A stretch of 51,234 bases of DNA, taken from NCBI GenBank assembly GCA_041675185.1, contig JBAYUH010000005.1, forward strand, positions 1-51,234. The letters run 5' to 3'. Below the pieces are notes generated by a model, which ran no database searches, had not been told where the DNA came from, and saw nothing but the letters and a program-made list of their open reading frames with translations. The position numbers and the translations under genes were made by a program. Position 1 is the first letter of the stretch; each line of letters begins with the position of its first letter. The DNA is from UBA1557 sp041675185 (GTDB lineage: Bacteria; Patescibacteriota; Patescibacteriia; Magasanikbacterales; UBA922). Below are positions 1-7,026 of the stretch, piece by piece.

Positions 1-40
1 AACTTCTTCTTATTCCCATTTTTCTTATTCAAATTCCTTC

Positions 41-60
41 TCCCTTCATTTATGAAGGGA
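41..60. repeat. 9-bp inverted repeat over the first start codon
   Basis: TCCCTTCAT at 41-49 is the exact reverse complement of ATGAAGGGA at 52-60, with a two-base loop. The ATG at 52 therefore lies in the 3' arm. There is no following T-run, so it is not an ordinary terminator. It could hide the start codon in mRNA or be chance. Confidence 0.45.
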
Positions 61-1212
61 AAGAACAATGTCTGGAAGAACATAAAGACAATAATAAAAG
101 AAAAAGAATTTAAACCACTAAGAATAGCAATACTCTCCCAATTTGTATTTACACTAATACTAACTCAACTAGGTATATTAGTATATCAATACTACACCAA
201 TCCTTCTAGAACAGCTACCATGTTTCTCACTCAAACCAACTGGGGGTGGGGAGCTTCAACGACGCTCTCCGCTATTCATCCTACTGACCTAACAAGTTGG
301 AATTACTTCTACTCTACTAGTACTCCACTGGTAAATACCAGCGTAGCTGGTCAAGTAAGTTTAACACTCAACGAAGGTACGGCTACACAAACTTCAGACA
401 CTGACTTCAACACCTGGACCAAAGATTCCTCTCTTGTAACCAGCAGTACCGGATCATCCGGTCGTATTGTATTACTCAAACCCAATGGAGCTACGTGTAC
501 GCAAGCTTCGGAGTGTAGTGGAGGAGGGTGTAATGGAAGTAATCAATGTTATACACCTCCCTGTGGAAGTTTAACCACTGTTGATTATTCAGGTATAACC
601 TACCCACTCGTTAACATCGGAACACAATGTTGGTTTGCAAAAAATCTTAATGTTGGAACCAAACTTGCGTCAGTATCAACAATGCCTTCCAACAACTCTC
701 TTATTGAGAAATGGTGTTATGATAATAGTGATGCCTTCTGTACCAGCTACGGTGGTCTGTATACATGGGCAGAAGCAAATCAAATGTCAACAGGCTGTAA
801 TAGTAGTAATACCGGCGCATGTGTTAACGTGGTAAATCAACAAGGCATCTGTCCTTCGGGTTGGCACATACCGACTAACAGTGAATTTTATACACTTGAA
901 TTATATCTTGGTATGTGTGCAGGATCTGGCTCCGGTTGTGTATATTCAGCAAATCAATGGCGTGGTACTACTCCGGGTGTGGGAACAAAACTCAAATCCG
1001 GTGGATCAAGCGGATTTAATGCGCTTCTTACTGGTGCTAAATTGTATTCTTCTTTTGCTTGGATTAATGGGGGAGATACGTACCTTTGGTTTGCTGATAC
1101 CGGAGGTGCTACTGATACATGGGATCGACAAATTAATGCAGGTCAAACAGGAACATACTCAGCTTGGGTTCCTAAAACAAATGGGCTTTTGGTTCGTTGT
1201 TTGAAGAATTAA
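52..1212 (+). CDS. membrane-anchored FISUMP-domain surface protein
   Basis: The 386-aa protein has a basic N-terminus, one transmembrane helix at about residues 24-46, a Ser/Thr/Asn-rich stretch, a Cys-rich linker at about 147-172, and a C-terminal domain from about 173 to the end. That domain carries GTQCWFAKNLNVGT (about 190-203) and GICPSGWHIP (about 265-274). These are hallmarks of the Fibrobacter succinogenes major paralogous (FISUMP) domain, an extracellular Cys/Trp-rich domain of unknown function. The reading frame stays open upstream to the window edge, so the ATG at 52 is a choice; it gives a good basic-then-hydrophobic N-terminus. Base composition is richer in G+C than the next genes (32 of 60 in the line starting at 481), hinting at acquisition or a different origin. 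A terminator follows. Confidence 0.8.
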   Translation: MKGKNNVWKNIKTIIKEKEFKPLRIAILSQFVFTLILTQLGILVYQYYTNPSRTATMFLTQTNWGWGASTTLSAIHPTDLTSWNYFYSTSTPLVNTSVAGQVSLTLNEGTATQTSDTDFNTWTKDSSLVTSSTGSSGRIVLLKPNGATCTQASECSGGGCNGSNQCYTPPCGSLTTVDYSGITYPLVNIGTQCWFAKNLNVGTKLASVSTMPSNNSLIEKWCYDNSDAFCTSYGGLYTWAEANQMSTGCNSSNTGACVNVVNQQGICPSGWHIPTNSEFYTLELYLGMCAGSGSGCVYSANQWRGTTPGVGTKLKSGGSSGFNALLTGAKLYSSFAWINGGDTYLWFADTGGATDTWDRQINAGQTGTYSAWVPKTNGLLVRCLKN

Positions 1213-1242
1213 TTTATTTATTTTAATATTTGATTATTTAAT

Positions 1243-1274
1243 AAAAAACAGCGATATTGCAATCGCTGTTTTTT
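1243..1274. terminator. bidirectional intrinsic terminator
   Basis: A 13-bp perfect stem (1243-1255 with 1262-1274) around a six-base loop, with an A-run on the left and a T-run on the right. It can end the FISUMP gene on the plus strand and the two tRNA genes on the minus strand. Confidence 0.85.
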
Positions 1275-1283
1275 ATAAATTTG

Positions 1284-1357
1284 TGGGCGTGCTTGGAATC
1301 GAACCGAGGACCTCAACATTATCAGTGTTGCGCTCTAACCAGCTGAGCTACACGCCC
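1284..1357 (-). tRNA. tRNA-Ile (GAU)
   Basis: On the minus strand the acceptor stem is GGGCGTG/CACGCCC with discriminator A. The D-arm contains TAGCTCAGCTGGTTAGAGC, the anticodon stem is CAACA/TGTTG, and the loop CTGATAA gives anticodon GAT. The T-loop is TTCGAAT. No CCA is encoded, so a CCA-adding enzyme is needed. It is the distal gene of a two-tRNA transcript. Confidence 0.95.
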
Positions 1358-1445
1358 TTATTCAAGGCTTGGCTATTATAAACGATTTTATTATTTTTTT
1401 CAAGTATTTTATCCAGAGCCTATTTTTATAGGTATGTATACTTTG

Positions 1446-1519
1446 TGAATCCGCCCAGATTCGAACTGGGGACCTCCACAATGTCAATGTGGCGCTCTAA
1501 CCAACTGAGCTACGGACTC
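1446..1519 (-). tRNA. tRNA-Val (GAC)
   Basis: On the minus strand the acceptor is GAGTCCG/CGGATTC (one G-U pair) with discriminator A. The anticodon stem is CCACA/TGTGG, and the loop TTGACAT gives anticodon GAC. The T-loop is TTCGAAT. No CCA is encoded. It is transcribed with tRNA-Ile, about 88 bases downstream, from the promoter at 1623-1651. Confidence 0.95.
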
Positions 1520-1558
1520 ATCATTTATTTTTGATCTCTATTCCAACATCAGTCTGGA

Positions 1559-1600
1559 TCAATGTGGCGCTCTAACCTCAGCCAGAGGCTAAAGCTATAG
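1559..1600 (-). pseudogene. decayed tRNA-Val-like fragment
   Basis: Bases 1559-1577 repeat exactly the 19 bases at 1484-1502, which span the D-arm and anticodon arm of tRNA-Val. Beyond them the minus strand still shows a D-arm-like stretch with a short insertion, but no complete acceptor or T-arm. I read it as a relic of a duplicated tRNA gene now in the leader of the tRNA operon. An attachment-site scar is less likely, because the repeat is internal rather than at the tRNA 3' end. Confidence 0.6.
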
Positions 1601-1622
1601 GGTCGCAAATTTTATGTGAAAT

Positions 1623-1651
1623 ACTATATAATATTTTGGATGGAAAGTCAA
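1623..1651 (-). promoter_or_regulatory. sigma70-type promoter of the tRNA-Val/tRNA-Ile operon
   Basis: On the minus strand, -35 TTGACT (1646-1651), a 17-base spacer, and -10 TATAGT (1623-1628). Transcription would start near 1616 and run through the tRNA relic into tRNA-Val and tRNA-Ile. Confidence 0.75.
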
Positions 1652-1675
1652 TTTTTTGCAAGTACAAGTCAAAAC

Positions 1676-1704
1676 TTGCATTTTCACTAATTTTCGTGTA
1701 TAAT
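1676..1704 (+). promoter_or_regulatory. sigma70-type promoter of lepB
   Basis: -35 TTGCAT (1676-1681), a 17-base spacer, and -10 TATAAT (1699-1704). The leader would be about 30 bases. It sits back to back with the divergent tRNA promoter. Confidence 0.75.
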
Positions 1705-1740
1705 CTTTGTAAAAGAAATTAACTATTTATCAAAATTTTT

Positions 1741-2373
1741 ATGCTAGAAAAACCAAATAAAAATAATAATCTAGAAGAGCAAAATCATGAAAATACCAAT
1801 GATGAAGTCTATGAAAAAGGTTTTCTTGGCAAGTTTGCTTTGTTTTTTTTGGAGCTTATCAAAATAGCTTTTTTGGCTGGTATAACTATTTTTGTTATTC
1901 GTGCTTTTATTTTCAAGCCTTTTTATGTCAAAGGCAAATCTATGGAGCCAACTTTTTATGAACAAGATTATCTGATAATCGATGAAATATCTTATAGATT
2001 TCATGAACCTAAGAGAGGGGAGATGGTAGTACTTCATTCTCCTATAAGTACAGATTTTTATTTGAAAAGGATTATTGGTTTGCCAGGCGAAAGAGTAAAA
2101 ATAGAAAATGGCAAAGTAGTTGTCTATAATGATGACAATCCAAAAGGTATGATATTGAATGAAACTTATTTGAATGAGGTTAGTACTGCTGGTTCAGTAA
2201 GCTTTACTTTAGGTGATGATAAATATTTTGTTTTGGGGGACAATAGAAATGCTAGTTTTGATTCACGTAGTTTTGGTGCTATATCTCGTGATTCTATAGT
2301 TGGCAAAGTTTGGTTGCGTAGTTGGCCAGTTAGTAGAATTTCATCTTTTGATTTACCACAATATATTTATTAA
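1741..2373 (+). CDS. lepB: signal peptidase I
   Basis: The 210-aa protein is an inner-membrane serine protease that removes signal peptides from secreted proteins. One membrane anchor lies at about residues 35-58. The catalytic serine is Ser67 in KSMEPTF, and the general-base lysine is Lys109 in YLKRIIGLPGE. The family motif GDNRNASFDSRSFG lies at about 166-179. About 30 N-terminal residues are Asn/Glu-rich and cytoplasmic. The start follows a strong promoter with no Shine-Dalgarno sequence, as for most genes here. Probable substrates in this window include the precursor-like proteins starting at 4882, 7027 and 40339. Confidence 0.95.
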   Translation: MLEKPNKNNNLEEQNHENTNDEVYEKGFLGKFALFFLELIKIAFLAGITIFVIRAFIFKPFYVKGKSMEPTFYEQDYLIIDEISYRFHEPKRGEMVVLHSPISTDFYLKRIIGLPGERVKIENGKVVVYNDDNPKGMILNETYLNEVSTAGSVSFTLGDDKYFVLGDNRNASFDSRSFGAISRDSIVGKVWLRSWPVSRISSFDLPQYIY

Positions 2374-2431
2374 TTATTATAGTTGGATTATTTATAAATT
2401 ATTGCATTAATAAAGATTCATATCAATTACA

Positions 2432-2490
2432 ACATATACAACATCTATAACATTTATAACATTTACATCATCTAAAATATCTATAACTAA
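2432..2490. repeat. low-complexity ACAT/ATAAC-rich leader of hisS
   Basis: The spacer between lepB and hisS ends in degenerate tandem units close to AACATYTATAACAT, nearly free of G. It should be unstructured RNA. I see no clear promoter in the spacer. Confidence 0.4.
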
Positions 2491-2495
2491 AAAAT

Positions 2496-3923
2496 ATGTC
2501 AAAAAAAATAATTCCAAAGGCTACTAAGAAAATAGTCAACGCTCCAAAAAAAGTAATTACCAAAAAAATAGATCCTATAAAAAAAGTTGTTACCAAAGTT
2601 GTTGTTGAAAATAAAAAAGAAAAAAAAGTTACATACAATACTTTGCGTGGTATGCGTGATATTTTGCCAAAAGATGGTGATACTTGGCAAAAAGTATATG
2701 AAGTCGCCAGAAATGTTTCTACTAGTTATGGTTTTTCTTATGTAGAAACACCAATTTTGGAACAGGCCAGTTTGTTTATTCGTTCTATTGGAAAAGGTAC
2801 TGATGTTGTAGACAAAGAAATGTATGTTTTTGAAGATAAAGATAATACTAGAGTTTGTTTACGTCCAGAAATGACAGCATCTTTGGTACGTTCTTATATT
2901 GAAAATGGTATGTATACTTTGCCACAGCCAGTGAAAATGTGGTATCACGGTCAAGTATTTCGTCATGATAGACCTCAGTCTGGACGTTTTCGTCAATTTT
3001 ATCAATTTGGTTGTGAAATAATTGGTGATAATAATCCAGTAGTAGATGCTGAGTTGATTTCAGTTGCTTATAATACTCTAAAAGATTTAGGTATTGAGAC
3101 TGTTGTTCATATCAATAGTATCGGTACTTTGCAAGATAGAGAAAATTATATAGTAGAATTAGTTGGTTATTTGCGTAGTAAAAGAAGTTATTTGAGTGAA
3201 GAATCAAAAAAACGTATCAACAAAAATCCTTTACGTATTTTGGATTCCAAAGATGAACAAGATCTAGCTGTTATAGAAGAAGCACCACAAATTATTGATT
3301 GGTTGAGTGTGGAGTCTAAAAAATTCTTTACTACAGTTTTGGAATATCTTGATGAAACTGAAATTCCTTATGTGCTTACTCCGACACTAGTTCGTGGCTT
3401 GGATTATTATAGTAATACTGTTTTTGAATTTTTTTGTGATGACGAAGAAATGGCTCATATTGCTCTTGGTGGAGGTGGACGTTATAATGGTCTTGTCGAA
3501 CAGCTAGGTGGTCAACCAACTCCAGCGGCTGGCTTTGCTCTTGGTCTAGACAGAATGGTAATGATTCTAAAACAAAGACAAGAAAAAGCCTATAGAGAGG
3601 CAATGCTCAATCCAGTAGTTAAGACTCATAAGAAAAACAAAATATTTTTTGCTCAACTTGGTGAACAGGCCAATAAAAAAGCTTTGTTTGTTTTAGAATT
3701 ATTGCGTCGCGAAGGTCTATTTGTTTACCACAATTTTTCCAAATTATCTCTAAAAGCTCAAATGGAAATTGCTGATAAAATTGGGTCTACACATACTTTG
3801 ATTTTGGGTCAAAAAGAAGTACAAGATGGTAGTATTTTGGTACGTAATATGGACTCTGGTATTCAAGAAGTCGTGGATCAAAAGAAAATAGCTAATTTCG
3901 TGCGTAAGTTGTTACAAAATTAG
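2496..3923 (+). CDS. hisS: histidyl-tRNA synthetase
   Basis: The 475-aa class II aminoacyl-tRNA synthetase attaches histidine to tRNA-His in the cytoplasm. Visible family motifs are RPEMTASLVR (about 123-132), RHDRPQSGRFRQFYQFGCE (about 156-174, motif 2), the histidine-specific GLDYYSNTVFEF (about 301-312), GGGGRYNGL (325-333) and GFALGLDRM (motif 3, about 346-354). An anticodon-binding domain follows from about 381. The first roughly 45 residues are an extra Lys/Val-rich basic tail before the usual start of the catalytic domain (TLRGMRDILP); it may bind RNA. The ATG has no Shine-Dalgarno sequence. Confidence 0.97.
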   Translation: MSKKIIPKATKKIVNAPKKVITKKIDPIKKVVTKVVVENKKEKKVTYNTLRGMRDILPKDGDTWQKVYEVARNVSTSYGFSYVETPILEQASLFIRSIGKGTDVVDKEMYVFEDKDNTRVCLRPEMTASLVRSYIENGMYTLPQPVKMWYHGQVFRHDRPQSGRFRQFYQFGCEIIGDNNPVVDAELISVAYNTLKDLGIETVVHINSIGTLQDRENYIVELVGYLRSKRSYLSEESKKRINKNPLRILDSKDEQDLAVIEEAPQIIDWLSVESKKFFTTVLEYLDETEIPYVLTPTLVRGLDYYSNTVFEFFCDDEEMAHIALGGGGRYNGLVEQLGGQPTPAAGFALGLDRMVMILKQRQEKAYREAMLNPVVKTHKKNKIFFAQLGEQANKKALFVLELLRREGLFVYHNFSKLSLKAQMEIADKIGSTHTLILGQKEVQDGSILVRNMDSGIQEVVDQKKIANFVRKLLQN

Positions 3924-3958
3924 ATAATGCTCAATACTTTTCCACAGGCTATATTTAT

Positions 3959-3987
3959 TTGACTAAAGCCAAAAAATAGTGTATTAT
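3959..3987 (+). promoter_or_regulatory. promoter of rpsU-yqeY
   Basis: -35 TTGACT (3959-3964), a 17-base spacer, and -10 TATTAT (3982-3987). It lies directly upstream of an SD-led rpsU. Confidence 0.7.
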
Positions 3988-4034
3988 AAAAACAAGTTTA
4001 ATTTAACTAAATTCACTGGGAGGTGAATAAAAAT

Positions 4035-4283
4035 ATGTCAGAACTAAAACGTAAAAAGAACGAGTCTTTTGAATCTTTCATTCGTCGAGTGAAACAACAA
4101 TGGCAACGTTCTGGTACAATTTTGCAAGCTCGTAAAATTCAATATTTTATACCAAAACAAAGTAAGAATGTAAAACACAAACTTACTGTGTCTAAGGTCA
4201 AAAAATTTGCTAAGATTGACCTATTGCGTAAAGCAGGAAAACTTCCTCCTGAGGAAGATTTCAAAAATAAAAAAAGAAATTAG
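4035..4283 (+). CDS. rpsU: small ribosomal subunit protein bS21
   Basis: The 82-aa basic protein matches the bS21 family: SFESFIRRVKQQWQRSGTI near the N-terminus, then a Lys/Arg-rich helical region. bS21 sits on the 30S platform near the anti-Shine-Dalgarno end of 16S rRNA. A GTG at 4023 is also in frame. I choose the ATG at 4035 because GGGAGGTG at 4018-4025 is a strong Shine-Dalgarno sequence at proper distance, and the GTG lies inside it. The protein is longer than the roughly 60-70 aa of many bS21 proteins, with a C-terminal tail ending in basic residues. It is followed eight bases later by yqeY, a classical pairing. Confidence 0.9.
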   Translation: MSELKRKKNESFESFIRRVKQQWQRSGTILQARKIQYFIPKQSKNVKHKLTVSKVKKFAKIDLLRKAGKLPPEEDFKNKKRN

Positions 4284-4291
4284 ATATCTCT

Positions 4292-4738
4292 ATGTCATTA
4301 ATTGATACAATTAAACAAAATCAATTAGAAGCACGTAAGAATCAAAATAAAGAAAGACTATCTGTAATGCAGGTGGTTCTTTCTGCTTTAAAAAACGAAA
4401 GCATAGCAAAGCAGAAAGAATTATCTGATGATGAAGTAATAGTAGTTTTGCAAAAACAAGTCAAACAATTGAATGATGCTATGAAAGATTTCGTAGCTGG
4501 CAAAAGACAGGATTTGGTAGATCAAACTACCAAAGAAATTTCTGTAATTTCTGAATTTTTACCAGCTCAAATGTCGCAAGAAGACGTAGAAAAAGAAGTC
4601 CAACAAATTATTGCTGAATTTGGTGAAGTTAGTCCAAGTGATTTTGGCAAAGTGATGGGTTTGGCAATGTCCAAACTAAAAGGCAAAGCTGATGGAAATG
4701 TTGTCAGTGAATCTGTCAAAAAAAATTTAACAAAATAA
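4292..4738 (+). CDS. yqeY: GatB/YqeY domain protein
   Basis: The 148-aa protein matches the YqeY family over its whole length: MSLIDTIKQNQLEARKNQN, RLSVMQVVLSALKNESI, then SEFLPAQMS and DFGKVMGLAMSKLKGKADG. YqeY resembles the tRNA-binding tail domain of the GatB amidotransferase subunit, and its exact role is unsettled. It is probably co-transcribed with rpsU, as in many bacteria. Confidence 0.92.
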   Translation: MSLIDTIKQNQLEARKNQNKERLSVMQVVLSALKNESIAKQKELSDDEVIVVLQKQVKQLNDAMKDFVAGKRQDLVDQTTKEISVISEFLPAQMSQEDVEKEVQQIIAEFGEVSPSDFGKVMGLAMSKLKGKADGNVVSESVKKNLTK

Positions 4739-4824
4739 AAATAAACATCAAAATCTATTTCTGTCCTTTTTTAGGGCAGGTGAGTAATATTGTTTCTGTA
4801 TTTTTTTATAAACATTATTATTCT

Positions 4825-4860
4825 CTATTAGTTATTTGTCGTAACTAATAGTTTATTCAT
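4825..4860 (+). terminator. probable terminator after yqeY
   Basis: A perfect 10-bp stem, CTATTAGTTA (4825-4834) with TAACTAATAG (4842-4851), has a seven-base loop and is followed by a T-rich stretch. A weaker hairpin lies upstream (CTGTCCT/AGGGCAG near 4760-4780). The position just before the surface operon also allows an operator role. Confidence 0.5.
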
Positions 4861-4881
4861 TTTCGTTTCTAAGGATTTCCC

Positions 4882-7023
4882 ATGCTACCTTGGACTCGTA
4901 AAATTCATTTTTCAAAAATAACCTTGATAGTATTTTCTATTGTGGTGGTTTTTTTATTTTTTGGTTTTACTCCGCATAGTGTTTTGGCACAAAGTACGAC
5001 TGATACTTTGGGAGTGAGTACTGTTGGTAAAGATATTGCTTTGTCAGGTTCTGATATTAGAGTGGTAGCTGTCAAAATCATCAATGCTATTTTAGGTTTG
5101 CTAGGCATTATTGTTTTAGGTTTGATTCTTTATGCTGGATTTATTATCATGACTTCTGGTGGGGATGAAACCAAAGTGGCTAATGGCAAAAAAATAATGA
5201 TCAACGCTGTGATTGGTTTGGCTATTATTTTGTCTGCCTTTGTAATTGTCAAATTTATTTCAAACAAATTATTAGGTGCTACAGGTTTCAAGACAGGCGA
5301 TGAAAATACTGGAAATTCTCCAATATTACAGACTTTTAGTGGCTCTGGTTCTTTGGGTACTCTTATCAAAGATCATTATCCTCTTCGAGATCAAAAAGAC
5401 GTAGCTCGTAATACTTCTATAGTCGTGACTTTTGCTGTTCCTATTGATCCGGCTAGTATTGCCATCAATTCCAATAATTCTTGTTGGAATGCAGATGCTA
5501 CAGCACCGACAACTACTTGTGATTTTACCAAAGGTGATAAACCATATTATGGTGATTGTATTTTTGATAGTAATAACAAAATGCTTTGCGATACTTTGAA
5601 TACTTCTACCATAAAAATTACTACTGTTGCTAATAGCACTAGTACCAATTCAGGTCTATCAGCCAGTGCTTTCTTTAGTTATGAAAATGGCAGTGTCTAT
5701 ACAATAGTTTTGAGACCTTCAGTTTATTTGGGTAGCTCTACTACGACTGTTGATTATTTAGTTAATCTTTTGGAAGGTGTCAAAAAAGAAAATAGCACTC
5801 AAAGTATTTTTATTGGAAGAAGCTCAAAATTTTATAAATGGAATTTCCAAACTGGTACTACTCTTGATCTCAATCCTCCTTTTGTGACTAGTATTTCTCC
5901 TGACCAAAATCAGACAGATACCAAAGATACTATAATAAAAATTAATTTTAATGAGGCAATAGATCCGACTACTGTGCAAGGAATTTTGGATAGTACAGGT
6001 AGCTTCAAAAATATTTTGGTAAATAATGTCTCAACTACTCCAACTACAGTAGTCACTGGCACTTGGAAAATTAGTAATGGCTACAAAACTGTGGAATTCA
6101 TTCCTAGTGAAGCTTGTGGACAAAATAGTTGTGGTCAAACAAAATATTGTTTACCTGTAGTTTGTTCAGTCAATGATACTTATTGTACAAATGGTTTTTC
6201 AGCTTTGATTCGTACAGCTACTTCGACTGGTAATCCAGATGCTCCTTTTGAAGCTGTACCTTTTTCTGGTGTTTATGATTTGGCTTTCAATGGTTTGGAC
6301 AATTTGTCAGACAATCCTGTTACTGGTTTTTATTCTTTACACAGACCATCTGAAATTGGAGATCCAAAGATTATTGATGCTGGTGAAAAAACTCCAGACA
6401 ATAAATTTTGGGATTTCAATATTCAAAACAAAATGGACAAAAAAGCACCTTATATTACTAAAATATTGCCAGATGTAGATGCAGAAAAAGTTGCTAGTGG
6501 TGAAGATTTGAGTATAACTTTTAGTAAAGATCTTTTGTATCACAGTATGAACGAGATTAGTTTGATTGAGTATCCTGCACATGTTTGTGCTGATGTAGCT
6601 CTTAATACTAGTACAAAAGCTTGTACAGTTGGTACTTTGGATGATATTTGGTATAGGATTTCTGCTAAAATTGTTACTTCAACAACTCATAATCAAACTG
6701 AAATTTCAGTACAACATCGTCAATTTGGACCAAATGGTTTGGATTTGTATTATTTCCCGATGATTCCTCATACTTTGCAAGATTCTCACCAAAATTGTTT
6801 TTATCCTGGTTACGGACCAAATTTAAAAGGTCTTGAATGTATTATTAATTACAATAATGATGGAGATATTATTGGTAAATCAAATTGTGCTCCAGTTACT
6901 GATACAGAAAGCGATCAAGATACAGCTTGTGTTTATGGGAATGGTCAGACAGTTACCTCTACTATAAATGATTGTAAAATAATTTTGGAAAAAAATAGTA
7001 GAAGTACTTATAAATCAAATTAG
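4882..7023 (+). CDS. VirB2-like pilin domain fused to Ig-like surface region
   Basis: The 713-aa protein has a signal peptide (residues 1-36, ending VLA-Q) and a two-helix membrane domain (helices about 62-91 and 104-127) joined by a short polar loop TSGGDETKVANGKKIM. This layout matches the VirB2/TrbC (Mbov_0395-type) pilin-like domain. A long extracellular part follows. It contains at least three SbsA-type Ig-like (Big_5) modules, recognised by PFVTSISPDQNQTDTKDTI with INFNEAIDPTTV and by PYITKILPDVDAEKVASGEDLSITF; the first begins near residue 160. Paired cysteines suggest disulfides. Residues 37-130 are closely similar to the same region of the giant protein, whose ATG follows three bases after this stop. 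Surface location and an adhesive or attachment role are inferences. Confidence 0.8.
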   Translation: MLPWTRKIHFSKITLIVFSIVVVFLFFGFTPHSVLAQSTTDTLGVSTVGKDIALSGSDIRVVAVKIINAILGLLGIIVLGLILYAGFIIMTSGGDETKVANGKKIMINAVIGLAIILSAFVIVKFISNKLLGATGFKTGDENTGNSPILQTFSGSGSLGTLIKDHYPLRDQKDVARNTSIVVTFAVPIDPASIAINSNNSCWNADATAPTTTCDFTKGDKPYYGDCIFDSNNKMLCDTLNTSTIKITTVANSTSTNSGLSASAFFSYENGSVYTIVLRPSVYLGSSTTTVDYLVNLLEGVKKENSTQSIFIGRSSKFYKWNFQTGTTLDLNPPFVTSISPDQNQTDTKDTIIKINFNEAIDPTTVQGILDSTGSFKNILVNNVSTTPTTVVTGTWKISNGYKTVEFIPSEACGQNSCGQTKYCLPVVCSVNDTYCTNGFSALIRTATSTGNPDAPFEAVPFSGVYDLAFNGLDNLSDNPVTGFYSLHRPSEIGDPKIIDAGEKTPDNKFWDFNIQNKMDKKAPYITKILPDVDAEKVASGEDLSITFSKDLLYHSMNEISLIEYPAHVCADVALNTSTKACTVGTLDDIWYRISAKIVTSTTHNQTEISVQHRQFGPNGLDLYYFPMIPHTLQDSHQNCFYPGYGPNLKGLECIINYNNDGDIIGKSNCAPVTDTESDQDTACVYGNGQTVTSTINDCKIILEKNSRSTYKSN

Positions 7024-7026
7024 TTT

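Noticed and set aside
1559..1577. The tRNA repeat as a phage attachment site
   Set aside because: Integrases usually use the tRNA 3' end. This copy is internal to the tRNA, and no integrase or mobile gene lies between the copies.
4023..4034. GTG start for rpsU at 4023
   Set aside because: The GTG is part of the Shine-Dalgarno sequence GGGAGGTG itself; the ATG at 4035 has correct spacing and fits the bS21 N-terminus.
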